Shown here in pieces: positions 26,728 through 34,812 of a stretch of 64,000 bases of DNA. The notes beneath the pieces are model-generated. The model ran no database searches, was not told the origin of the DNA, and was given only the letters and a program-made list of their open reading frames with translations. The DNA comes from CADEED01 sp963711635 (GTDB lineage Bacteria; Pseudomonadota; Gammaproteobacteria; Steroidobacterales; Steroidobacteraceae). The stretch covers positions 124,001 to 188,000 of the forward strand of contig CAVQEZ010000005.1 of NCBI GenBank assembly GCA_963711635.1, written 5' to 3'. A program made the position numbers and the translations under genes. Positions within the stretch are counted from its first letter, which is position 1; each line of letters opens with the position of its first letter.

Positions 26728-27441
26728 TCAAGCCTCGAAGAAGCCCATCTTCACGCCGGCGAGCTGGATCACATCGTTGTCGATGAGCTTGCGCGCCTGG
26801 CTGCCGATGGCCGCGCCATTGACCAGCGGGAAGTTGTTAGGCGTATCGCTGTCCACGTGCACGATGAAGTAGCCATCCTGGCGGCGCGTGATCGCGGCCA
26901 CCTGGATGCCGGGGCGGCCCAGCGTGGTCAAAGCCTTGCTGAGCTCGAGCTCACGGCCCGCGAACGAGCCGGACAACACCTGCAACTTGGCTTTCTTGAC
27001 CGGGATCTTGCCGTCGAGGCCCTTGCGGGCGCCGCTGGCGGAAAGATCGGCGGACTGCTTCTCGACCACGTCCTTGGCGGCGCGCATTTTCTCGGCGGCC
27101 GGGCGCGACGACGGCTGGATGACCATCGTCTTTTCGAATTCGTCCTGGGCCTCGTCGTCTTCGACGAAGCGCAGCTGGTGATGACCCACGGTCACGACAT
27201 CGCCGTGTTGCAACGCATGCTTCTTGATGAGCTTGCCGTTGACGTAGGTGCCGTTGGTGCTGTTCAGGTCCTCGAGGAACGAATCGTTGAGGATGTTGAT
27301 GATCAGCGAGTGATGACCCGACACCGCCGAGTTGTCGATGCGAATGTCGTTATCGGGGAGCCGGCCAATGGTGTACCGCTCCTTGTTCATGTTGTATTCG
27401 GCGAGGACCTGGTTATCCAGGCTCAATACCAGACGTGCCAT
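26728..27441 (-). CDS. Protein with two FHA domains
   Basis: 237 aa. The N-terminal FHA domain is textbook: YTIGRLPDNDIRIDNSAVSG, GHHSLI, LEDLNSTNGTYVNG and HGDVVTVGHHQLRF. A Lys-rich linker leads to a second, more divergent FHA-like fold (LGRPGIQVAAITRRQDGYFI, NNFPLVNGAAIG). FHA domains bind phosphothreonine peptides. The gene follows a PP2C phosphatase by 15 nt, so it probably reads out Thr phosphorylation that the phosphatase reverses. No Ser/Thr kinase lies in the window. Cytoplasmic, no membrane segment. Confidence 0.88.
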   Translation of the reverse strand: MARLVLSLDNQVLAEYNMNKERYTIGRLPDNDIRIDNSAVSGHHSLIINILNDSFLEDLNSTNGTYVNGKLIKKHALQHGDVVTVGHHQLRFVEDDEAQDEFEKTMVIQPSSRPAAEKMRAAKDVVEKQSADLSASGARKGLDGKIPVKKAKLQVLSGSFAGRELELSKALTTLGRPGIQVAAITRRQDGYFIVHVDSDTPNNFPLVNGAAIGSQARKLIDNDVIQLAGVKMGFFEA

Positions 27442-27456
27442 CGTTTTCGCCTTCCC

Positions 27457-28293
27457 TTAACTGAACCAGCCCAGAAGTTTATCCATCACACCGCGGCTCG
27501 CCGGAAACGCCTCGTTGGCTTGCGCGAGCACCACCGAGACGTTGTCACGACCGCCGTTCTCGTTGGCTAACTGAATCAACTGCTTAGCAACCGTATCTAG
27601 GTTAGCACCAAAGGTACTTATAGTTAAACGGATGTCTTCATCTTCGACCATGTCGGAGAGACCGTCCGAACACAGGATGAAGATGTCGCCCTTGTCGACC
27701 GGGTGCTCCTGCACCTCGACCTCGACCTGCGGTTCGACGCCCAACGCTCGGGTCACGTAGTTCTTGTTGGCGGCGCGCTGGGCTTCCTCGGGGGAGTAGA
27801 AGCCGCGATCCACCAGCTCCTGCAACAGCGAGTGATCCATGGTGACCTGCGCGATCTGGCTGCCGCGCTGGCGATACAACCGCGAATCCCCGACATGCGC
27901 GATGGAAACCCGGTTGTCGTAGAAGAGGGCGGCGACCACCGTGGTGCCCATGCCTTCGCATTCGGCCTGCGAACGTGCGGTCTGGTAGATGATCTTGTTG
28001 GCACGCGTGATGGCGTCACGCAGGACGATCGAGGGACGCGTCAAACCCGTGCTGCGATCGATGGAGGCCAGGTCTTCACGCAGGAGGCCCTCACGGACCA
28101 GGTTGGTGATGGTCTTGACCGCGATTCCGCTGGCGACTTCACCCGCGTTGTAGCCGCCCATGCCATCGGCCAGCACCAGAAGGCCCACGTCCGGATCGGT
28201 GGCGATGGTGTCTTCATTGTGTTCGCGGACACGCCCGGTGTCGGTCGACCCGACCAACGTGAGCTTGCCTTTCAGGCTCGTCACCTGCGGCAT
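27457..28293 (-). CDS. PP2C-family serine/threonine phosphatase
   Basis: 278 aa, typical of bacterial Stp/PrpC enzymes. Metal-binding motifs are intact: GRVREHNEDTI, VLADGMGGYNAGEVAS, VSIAHVGDSRLYRQR, LCSDGLSDMV and ENGGRDNVSVVL. It should dephosphorylate Ser/Thr in a Mn/Mg-dependent way. It forms a two-gene leftward unit with the FHA protein. Oddly, the codons at about 27566-27632 are AT-rich (about 41% G+C, with TTA, ATA, CTA and GCT), unlike the rest of the gene, although the protein sequence there is ordinary for the family. Confidence 0.92.
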   Translation of the reverse strand: MPQVTSLKGKLTLVGSTDTGRVREHNEDTIATDPDVGLLVLADGMGGYNAGEVASGIAVKTITNLVREGLLREDLASIDRSTGLTRPSIVLRDAITRANKIIYQTARSQAECEGMGTTVVAALFYDNRVSIAHVGDSRLYRQRGSQIAQVTMDHSLLQELVDRGFYSPEEAQRAANKNYVTRALGVEPQVEVEVQEHPVDKGDIFILCSDGLSDMVEDEDIRLTISTFGANLDTVAKQLIQLANENGGRDNVSVVLAQANEAFPASRGVMDKLLGWFS

Positions 28294-28628
28294 ACGAGCC
28301 GGCGAATTTCAGCGGTTTTTTCGATCACAACAGTGCTCAACACTCAAAAAGTGCCCTTTACAGCCGCATAACAGCCGCACGCTTCCCCGCACCTGCCATA
28401 ACCTACCAGCAGTCAGCCGGCGGCCTTCGGCAATAAGTCACACTTCACCGGGGCGGACGGCCAAAATCAACGACCCAAAATCAATGATCTAGAGCGGCAA
28501 TGCTAAAGCCAACGGCGGGGGGCCGCACCGGACTACTGCACACTAGGTGCAGTGCCGAGGTGATGGGTGTCAGCCCCTTGAACTTCGTCACGCTTTGAAA
28601 CCTGCCGATAGAGGAAATCCGCCCGACC
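28294..28628. other. Divergent intergenic region between the PP2C and radA genes
   Basis: 335 nt with no convincing coding sequence; frames crossing it are shadows. It is AT-richer near the PP2C side (CAACACTCAAAAAGTGCC), where a leftward promoter is expected. A 10-bp direct repeat CCAAAATCAA occurs at 28461-28470 and 28475-28484, and an inverted repeat ACTGCAC/GTGCAGT at 28535-28541 and 28547-28553. These could be regulator sites, but nothing ties them to a known factor. Confidence 0.4.
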
Positions 28629-29975
28629 ATGGCCAAGCCGGCGATCGTTTTTGTATGCGCGGAATGCGGTGGCGAAGCCATGAAATGGCAGGGCCAGTGC
28701 CCGCAATGCACCCGTTGGAACACCCTGGAACAACGTTCGGTGATGCGTCGGCCGGCCGGGCCGGCGGCGCCGGCGCCACCACCCGCCGCCGCGGTGGAAC
28801 TGGCGTCCGGCGACCTGCCCCGACTGGAAACCGGCATGGCCGAGCTGGACCAGGTCATGGGCGGCGGACTGATCCCGGGGTCGGTCACCTTGCTAGGTGG
28901 CGAGCCGGGGATCGGCAAGTCCACACTGCTGCTGCAGGTCGCGAATCACGCCGCCCAAACCGTCCCCACGCTCTATCTGTCGGCCGAGGAATCCGCCGCG
29001 CAGATCGGGGTGCGGGCTCGACGACTGGGAATCAGCGCGCCGAACCTGCGTGTGGTCGCGGATACCGACCTCGAGGCAGCCCTGGCGCGCGCCCGTGAAC
29101 AGCGCGCCCGTTTGCTGGTCGTCGATTCCATCCAGACCGTGCAACTGGCCTCGGTCGGCACGTCCGCGGGTGCCGTGACGCAGCTGCGCGAATGCACCGC
29201 GCAGCTGGTGCGATTTGCCAAGTCCGAGGACGTCAGCGTCATGCTCATTGGTCACGTGACCAAGGACGGCGCCATCGCCGGGCCGCGCGCGCTCGAACAC
29301 CTCGTGGACACGGTGCTGTATTTCGAGAGCGACGCGTCGAGCCGATTCCGCAACGTGCGCGCCACCAAGAACCGCTTCGGCTCGGTGGGGGAGCTGGCGT
29401 TTTTTCACATGGCCGAACAGGGACTGCGCGAGGTGCGCAACCCTTCGGCGATTTTCCTGGCGCGCTCGGGCGAACCCGCGCCGGGCAGCGTGGTGACGGT
29501 CACGCGCGACGGCCGCCGTCCCTTGCTGGTCGAGCTGCAGGCGCTGGTCGATCGCATGCGTTTCGGCGCGCCGCGCCGCGTGGCGCAGGGTCTCGACGCG
29601 CAGCGCGTCGCAATGTTGTTAGCCGTGATGAACCGGCACGCGGGCGTGAACCTGCAGGAACACGACGTGTTCGTGAATCTCGTCGGCGGTCTCGAAGTGA
29701 CCGAGACGGCCTGCGACCTGCCGGCGGCGCTGGCACTGGCTTCGAGCCTCGCCGGCAAGGCGATCGATCCGAAGATCGTCGCCTTCGGAGAACTGGGACT
29801 CACGGGTGAGTTGCGGCCGGTCGCCTACGGAGAGGAGCGGCTGCGCGAGGCGGCGAAACAGGGCTTCACCACGGCGCTGGTGCCGGCGGAAAACGTGCCG
29901 CGCAATCCCATCGAAAACCTGCGGGTGCGCGCGTTGCAGCGCATAGACCAGGCACTGGCGGCGGCGCTGGGGTAA
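28629..29975 (+). CDS. radA: DNA repair protein RadA
   Basis: 448 aa. The N-terminal zinc finger has C10-x2-C13 and C24-x2-C27; the RecA-like core has Walker A GEPGIGKST (91-99) and the RadA-specific KNRFGS motif; the C-terminal Lon-protease-like domain includes ALASSLAGKAIDPKIVAFGE and lacks protease function in this family. It is a branch-migration helicase in homologous recombination. Its stop is one base from the convergent CorC-like gene. Confidence 0.96.
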   Translation: MAKPAIVFVCAECGGEAMKWQGQCPQCTRWNTLEQRSVMRRPAGPAAPAPPPAAAVELASGDLPRLETGMAELDQVMGGGLIPGSVTLLGGEPGIGKSTLLLQVANHAAQTVPTLYLSAEESAAQIGVRARRLGISAPNLRVVADTDLEAALARAREQRARLLVVDSIQTVQLASVGTSAGAVTQLRECTAQLVRFAKSEDVSVMLIGHVTKDGAIAGPRALEHLVDTVLYFESDASSRFRNVRATKNRFGSVGELAFFHMAEQGLREVRNPSAIFLARSGEPAPGSVVTVTRDGRRPLLVELQALVDRMRFGAPRRVAQGLDAQRVAMLLAVMNRHAGVNLQEHDVFVNLVGGLEVTETACDLPAALALASSLAGKAIDPKIVAFGELGLTGELRPVAYGEERLREAAKQGFTTALVPAENVPRNPIENLRVRALQRIDQALAAALG

Positions 29976-29976
29976 A

Positions 29977-31257
29977 TCAACCTGCCGTTGCCGGCGCGGC
30001 ACGGCGCGCACGCACGGTGCGGATGGTGTTCTCCCCGATCTGCAGCACTTCGAACTGATAGTCGCCGACGGTCACTTCAGCGCCGGCCTCGGGCAGCGTC
30101 TCGAGCTGCTCGATCAGCAGGCCGTTGAGGGTTTTCGGGCCGTCCGTGGACAGCTGCCAGCCCAGCGAGCGATTCAGCGCGCGAATGGTCGCGCTGGCGT
30201 TGATGATGAACACGCCGGGCGCTTCGCGGTGCACGTGTTTGTGCGTCACCGTGGCCGGGTCGGTGGTGAACTCGCCGACGATCTCTTCCAGGATGTCCTC
30301 GAGAGTCACGAAACCCTGGATGTCGCCGTATTCATCGACGACGAAGGCCAGCCGACGCCGGTTGCGTTGAAAAGCGTTCAACTGCGTGGTGAGCGGCGTG
30401 CCCTCGGGCACGAAGTAGGGTTCGCGGGCCCGCGCGAGCTCGATCAGGCGCTCGCGCGTCAAGGTGTCGCGCGCCAGCTCCTGCGCGACGCGCTTCATGT
30501 GGATGATGCCGATGAGATTGTCCAGCTCGCCTTCGTGCAATGGCAGTCGCGTGTGCGGCGTCTGGCGCAGCTGGTCGAGGATGTCCTCCCAGCTTTCGTC
30601 GACATCGATCGATGCGATGTCCTGGCGCGGCACCATGATGTCGTTCACCGAAATGTGCTCGAGATCCAGGATGGACAGCAGCATCTGCCGGTGGCGCGTG
30701 GGAATCATCGGACCGGCCTCGGCCACCACCGAGCGCAGTTCCTCGGTGGACATGGTGGTGCCATCGCTGCGCACGGGCTTGACGCCGAACAGCCGCAGAA
30801 AGCCATAGGCCGCCTTGTTCGTGAACCAGGTGACCGGCGTCGCGATGAATACCAGCACCTTGTAGATGTAGGTGGACGACAGCGCCACCGGGTCGGGCCT
30901 GAGCGCGGCGTATATCTTGGGCGCCAGCTCGCAGAAGATGATCATGACGGCCGACAGGGCGGCCATGGTGAAGGGGATGGCGTGCTCGTAGCCCGTGCGT
31001 TGCGCTAACAAGGTGGCGATCGACGACGCGGCCACGCTCGCCAGTGCCAGCACGACCAGATTGGCGCCGAGCCAGCTGTCGGGTTTCGCGAGCAAGCCAT
31101 CCAGCGCCCTGGCAGTGCGTTTGCCGGCCTTGGCCGCGGCCCGGATCTTGTAGCGGTTGGCCGACAGCAGGGCCACTTCGGTTCCCGAGGAGAACGCGAT
31201 CAGTAGGAGCAGAACTACGAGCGCGATGCCGAGGATCAGCGAGGGTGCGTTTTCCAT
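29977..31257 (-). CDS. CNNM/CorC-type membrane protein (DUF21-CBS-CorC_HlyC)
   Basis: 426 aa. The N-terminal DUF21 has about four membrane helices (ILGIALVVLLLLIAFSSGTE; VIIFCELAPKIYAALRPDP); two CBS motifs follow (VNDIMVPRQDIASIDVDES; LIELARAREPYFVPEGTPL), then a CorC_HlyC domain (LAFVVDEYGDIQGFVTLEDI). This is the YfjD/CNNM family linked to Mg2+/Co2+ efflux or homeostasis. It lies divergently upstream of ffh, an order also seen in other gammaproteobacteria. Its start codon is 8 nt from a TATCCT -10 element, predicting a nearly leaderless transcript. Confidence 0.9.
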   Translation of the reverse strand: MENAPSLILGIALVVLLLLIAFSSGTEVALLSANRYKIRAAAKAGKRTARALDGLLAKPDSWLGANLVVLALASVAASSIATLLAQRTGYEHAIPFTMAALSAVMIIFCELAPKIYAALRPDPVALSSTYIYKVLVFIATPVTWFTNKAAYGFLRLFGVKPVRSDGTTMSTEELRSVVAEAGPMIPTRHRQMLLSILDLEHISVNDIMVPRQDIASIDVDESWEDILDQLRQTPHTRLPLHEGELDNLIGIIHMKRVAQELARDTLTRERLIELARAREPYFVPEGTPLTTQLNAFQRNRRRLAFVVDEYGDIQGFVTLEDILEEIVGEFTTDPATVTHKHVHREAPGVFIINASATIRALNRSLGWQLSTDGPKTLNGLLIEQLETLPEAGAEVTVGDYQFEVLQIGENTIRTVRARRAAPATAG

Positions 31258-31281
31258 AGGCGCCTAGGATAATCCGCGCCC
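31258..31281. promoter_or_regulatory. 24-bp divergent promoter gap with overlapping -10 elements (CorC-like gene / ffh)
   Basis: Only 24 nt separate the two start codons. The plus strand holds GATAAT at 31268-31273, 8 nt before the ffh ATG; the minus strand holds TATCCT (31266-31271), 8 nt before the leftward ATG. The hexamers overlap by four bases. Normal transcription start spacing would put both +1 sites within two bases of the start codons, and both -35 regions would fall inside the opposite gene. Confidence 0.6.
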
Positions 31282-32657
31282 ATGGCCCTTTTCGAAAACC
31301 TCACTGCGCGGCTCTCCCGCACGGTTGACACGCTGCGCGGCCGCGGCCGCATCACCGAAGAAAACGTCGGCGAATCATTGCGCGAAGTGCGCATGGCGCT
31401 GCTCGAGGCCGACGTGGCGCTGCCGGTGGTCAAGACCTTCATCGAAAGGGTCAAGCAGAAGGCCCTGGGGGCCGAAGTCACCGCCAGCCTGACGCCCGGG
31501 CAGGCCTTCGTCGGCATCCTGCACAGGGAGCTGGTCGCGATCATGGGCGGCGAGCCCTCTTCAACGAAGAATGGCCGCTTCGAATTGCGCGCGCGCCGCC
31601 GGTGGTGGTGTTGTTAGCCGGCCTGCAGGGCGCCGGCAAGACCACCACCGCGGGCAAACTCGCGCGCTGGTTGCTCGAGCAGAAAAAGCGCGTACTGCTG
31701 GTCAGCACGGACATTCGCCGTCCCGCGGCCGTGCTGCAATTGCAGCGGCTCGCCGAGCAGGTGGGCGCAGGATTCTTCCCCACCGACGTCAAGCAGCGCC
31801 CGGCGGATATCGCGAGCGCGGCGCTGGACGCCGCCCGCAAGGGCGTCTATGACGCGCTCATCGTCGACACCGCGGGCCGCCTGCACGTCGACGCCGAGCT
31901 CATGGAAGAGGTCAAACAGATCGAACGCGCCGTCGAGACGCACGAGCGGCTGTTCGTCATCGATGCCATGGCGGGCCAGGACGCGGTCAATGCGGCGCGC
32001 GCCTTCGGCGCGGCACTGGACCTCACCGGAGTGATTCTCACCAAGGCCGATGGCGATGCGCGCGGTGGCGCGGCGCTTTCCGTGCGTGAAATCACCGGCA
32101 AGCCCATCGTGCTCGTGGGCATGGGTGAAAAGCTCGAAGCGCTCGAGCACTTCGACGCCGAGCGCATGGCAGGCCGCATCCTGGGCATGGGCGACGTGGT
32201 GGCCCTGGTCGAGCAGGTTCAGAAGCAGGTCGACGTCGACGAGGCCCAGAAGCTCGCCCGGAAAGTGGCCAAGGGAAAGGGCTTCGACCTGGCGGATCTC
32301 AGGAGCCAGCTCGAGCAGCTGCAGAAGATGGGCGGCGTCGCCTCGCTGATGGACAAGCTGCCGCAGGCGGCCATGAAGGGCGGCGCCGTCGCCCCGGATC
32401 AGGGCGACAAGGACGTCCGGCGGCAGATTGCCATCATCAACTCGATGACCCGGAAGGAGCGGCGCAGCCCGGCCATCCTCGACGGCTCACGGCGCCGCCG
32501 GATTGCCAACGGCGCCGGCGTGCAGGTGCAGGACGTGAACCGCCTCATGAAGCAGTTCATGGAGATGCAGAAGATGATGAAGAGCTTCTCGGGCGGCAAG
32601 ATGAAGCGCATGTTGCAGTCCTTCAAGGGCGGCATGCCGCCTGGATTCCCCAAATAG
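31282..32657 (+). CDS. ffh: Signal recognition particle protein Ffh, frame broken near 31590
   Basis: The N domain reads from ATG 31282 (MALFENLTARLSRTVDTLRG) through ELVAIMGGE, after which the frame is lost before the GTPase domain resumes in another frame with PPVVVLLAGLQGAGKTTTAG. The G domain (DIRRPAAVLQLQRLAEQVG, DTAGRLHVD, TKADGDARGG) and the Met-rich M domain ending GGMPPGFPK are intact. The break sits near a CGCGCGCGCC run and is a net -1 or +2; an added CG unit would give 457 aa. Ffh is essential for membrane-protein targeting, so a sequence error is almost certain. Followed by rpsP-rimM-trmD-rplS. Confidence 0.9.
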
Positions 32658-32800
32658 CAGATAGGGGCAGCCCCCGTTTCCCAGCAAAGGGGCCAGCCCT
32701 TACCGGCTGGAGGGGAATTTCCTGAGTGCTTTTCGAGGGTTGACCCCTTTTGCCGGGGCTGGTTCGACAGAACCAGCGGGGCTGCCCAGAGAGTCCATTT
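32658..32800. repeat. Cluster of GC-rich hairpins (REP/BIME-like) between ffh and rpsP
   Basis: Several inverted repeats are packed here: GGGGC-A-GCCCC just after the ffh stop, CCAGCC/GGCTGG a little further on, and GCTGGTTC/GAACCAGC around a GACA loop at about 32758-32777, followed by another GGGGCTGCCC. The G/C-run style echoes the element at 2399. It could serve as an mRNA-stabilising or terminating block after ffh. No open frame is convincing. Confidence 0.5.
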
Positions 32801-32828
32801 CCCGCTTCCCCCAAGCCACTGATTTACG

Positions 32829-32834
32829 TAGAAT
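32829..32834 (+). promoter_or_regulatory. Putative -10 element for the rpsP operon (TAGAAT)
   Basis: TAGAAT in TACGTAGAATCCGCGC, 72 nt before the rpsP start, gives a leader of roughly 65 nt that begins with a CTCTTTTTT stretch. The TAGAATCC context matches that of rnr. No clear -35 is seen. Confidence 0.55.
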
Positions 32835-32906
32835 CCGCGCTCTTTTTTGGCCGGTCGGGAAGCGAATCTCCGCCCCGGCGCCGGAAGTAATCAGAAGGTT
32901 AATGAC

Positions 32907-33161
32907 ATGGTGACAATTCGTCTGACCCGCCGCGGTGCTACCAACACGCCGTTCTATCACGTCGTGGTGACCGACAGCCGCAAGCGTCAGGGTGGCAAGA
33001 GCCTCGAACAGGTGGGCTACTTCAATCCGAAGCCGGTGAAGAACGAGACCGCGCTCAAGCTGGATCTCGGCCGCATCGACTACTGGGTGTCCAAGGGCGC
33101 GCAGCAGTCCGAGCGCGTGAAGCACCTGGTGACGACGTTCCGCAAGGCGAACGCCGCCTGA
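32907..33161 (+). CDS. rpsP: 30S ribosomal protein S16
   Basis: 84 aa, starting MVTIRLTRRGATNTPFYHVV, the S16 signature; DSRKRQGGKSLEQVGYFNP follows. The start at 32907 comes after AGAAGG; the frame is open upstream to 32847 but that extension is not S16-like. First gene of the conserved rpsP-rimM-trmD-rplS operon. Confidence 0.97.
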   Translation: MVTIRLTRRGATNTPFYHVVVTDSRKRQGGKSLEQVGYFNPKPVKNETALKLDLGRIDYWVSKGAQQSERVKHLVTTFRKANAA

Positions 33162-33180
33162 TCGCTTGTTAGGGGGCGTC

Positions 33181-33687
33181 GTGACTGAGCCCCGGTTGGT
33201 CGAAGTAGGCAGGCTTGGAGCGGCGCACGGCGTGCGCGGCTGGTTGCGGGTGCAGTCGTTCACCGATCCTCCGCAGCGGTTGTTCGAATGGCAGCACTGG
33301 GTGCTGAGGACCGGGCAGGGCGCGGAGCGCGAGGCAACGGTGCAGGAAGCGCGACCCCAGGGCAATGGCTGGATCGCGAAGCTCGAAGGCGTCGACGAAC
33401 GTGACGGCGCCGCACGCCTGACCGGGCAGATGATTCTGGTGGCGCGCGAGCTGCTACCGCCGGCCGAAGGTCGCGAGCACTATCGCGACGATCTGGTCGG
33501 GTTCGAAGTGAAGAATGTCGAAGGCGTGTTGCTGGGAGCGATCGATCATTACATCGATACGCCGGGCAATGCGGTGATGGTGATCAAGGGTGAGCGCGAG
33601 TACCTGGTACCGGTGACCGCGCAGCACCTGCGCAACGTGGATAAAGACGCGCGGCGCGTGATCGTGGATTGGCCCGAGGATTTCTGA
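33181..33687 (+). CDS. rimM: Ribosome maturation factor RimM
   Basis: 168 aa from a GTG at 33181 placed just after TTAGGGGG. The N-terminal RimM domain (VEVGRLGAAHGVRGWLRVQS) is followed by the PRC-barrel half (YRDDLVGFEVKNVEGVLLGA, EYLVPVTAQHLRNVD). It assists 30S head assembly by binding S19. A TTG at 33166 gives five more residues without support. Confidence 0.94.
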   Translation: MTEPRLVEVGRLGAAHGVRGWLRVQSFTDPPQRLFEWQHWVLRTGQGAEREATVQEARPQGNGWIAKLEGVDERDGAARLTGQMILVARELLPPAEGREHYRDDLVGFEVKNVEGVLLGAIDHYIDTPGNAVMVIKGEREYLVPVTAQHLRNVDKDARRVIVDWPEDF

Positions 33688-33695
33688 CACGACTC

Positions 33696-34448
33696 ATGCA
33701 GATCGAAGTCGTGACATTGTTCCCCGAGCTGATCCGGGCCGCGGTGAAGTTCGGAGTGCTGGGTCGCGCGCTGGAGCGCGGCCTGGTGCGGGTGAACTGC
33801 GAGGATCCGCGCGCGCACACGCAGGACGTGCATCGCACGGTGGACGATCGGCCGTACGGTGGCGGGCCGGGCATGGTGCTCAAGCCCGAGCCGATGTCCG
33901 CGGCCATCGAGGCCGCGCACCGCAGGCTGCCGGCCGGTGCGCCGCGCGTTTGCCTGTCGGCGCAGGGCGTGCCGTTCACGCAGGCGCTGGCGAAGGAATT
34001 TTCGACGCTGCCGGGCATGGTGCTGGTGGCGGGGCGATACGAGGGACTCGACGAGCGGGTCATCGAATCGCGGATAGATAGAGAGGTGTCGATCGGCGAC
34101 TACGTGCTGTCGGGAGGAGAGTTCCCGGCGCTGGTGGTGCTGGACGCGGTGGCGAGGCTGCTGCCCGGAGTGCTCGGTGACGAGCGTTCCAGTGTCCAGG
34201 AGTCGTTCGACTCAGGTTTGCTCGACTGGCCGCATTACACGCGGCCGGTGGAGTTCGAAGGCCGGAAGGTGCCCGATGTACTGCAGGGCGGGCACCATGC
34301 TGATATCCAGCGCTGGCGGTTGAAGCAGGCGGTCGCGCGCACCTGGTTGCGCCGGCCCGATTTGATTGCGCGAGGAGGGCTGCCGGCCGATGCGGCAGCG
34401 CTGCTCGATGAGTTTCTCGCTGAACGCGAAGGTGAAGAACATGGCTAA
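33696..34448 (+). CDS. trmD: tRNA (guanine-N1)-methyltransferase TrmD
   Basis: 250 aa, starting MQIEVVTLFPELIRAAVKFG. The deep-knot SAM-binding motifs are clear: DDRPYGGGPGMVLKPEP, LVAGRYEGLDERVIE, and SIGDYVLSGGEFPALVVLDA. It makes m1G37 in tRNA to prevent frameshifting. Its last 8 nt overlap rplS. Confidence 0.96.
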   Translation: MQIEVVTLFPELIRAAVKFGVLGRALERGLVRVNCEDPRAHTQDVHRTVDDRPYGGGPGMVLKPEPMSAAIEAAHRRLPAGAPRVCLSAQGVPFTQALAKEFSTLPGMVLVAGRYEGLDERVIESRIDREVSIGDYVLSGGEFPALVVLDAVARLLPGVLGDERSSVQESFDSGLLDWPHYTRPVEFEGRKVPDVLQGGHHADIQRWRLKQAVARTWLRRPDLIARGGLPADAAALLDEFLAEREGEEHG

Positions 34449-34788
34449 CAGCATCATTCTTGAAATCGAAAAGGCGCGTGCGACGCGCAAGGTGCCCGAC
34501 TTCAATCCGGGCGACACGGTGGTCGTGCAGGTCAAGGTGACCGAAGGCGATCGCGAACGTGCGCAGGCATACGAAGGGGTCGTGATTGCAAAGAGCAACC
34601 GCGGACTCAACTCCTCGTTCACGGTGCGCAAGATTTCGCACGGCGAGGGCGTGGAGCGCGTGTTCCAGACCTACAGCCCGGCGATCAGCGACATTTCGAT
34701 CAAACGCCGCGGCAGCGTGCGTCGCGCCAAGCTGTACTACCTGCGCGACCTGTCGGGCAAGGCTGCCCGCATCGAAGAAAAGGTCTAG
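34441..34788 (+). CDS. rplS: 50S ribosomal protein L19
   Basis: 115 aa, beginning MANSIILEIEKARATRKVPD, with the conserved FNPGDTVVVQVKVTEGDRER and GVERVFQTYSPAISDI blocks and a RRAKLYYLRDLSGKAARI end. The ATG lies inside the trmD coding region. Final gene of the ribosome-maturation operon. Confidence 0.97.
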   Translation: MANSIILEIEKARATRKVPDFNPGDTVVVQVKVTEGDRERAQAYEGVVIAKSNRGLNSSFTVRKISHGEGVERVFQTYSPAISDISIKRRGSVRRAKLYYLRDLSGKAARIEEKV

Positions 34789-34812
34789 CCGGCACTTGGA
34801 CGGCTGGCAAAG

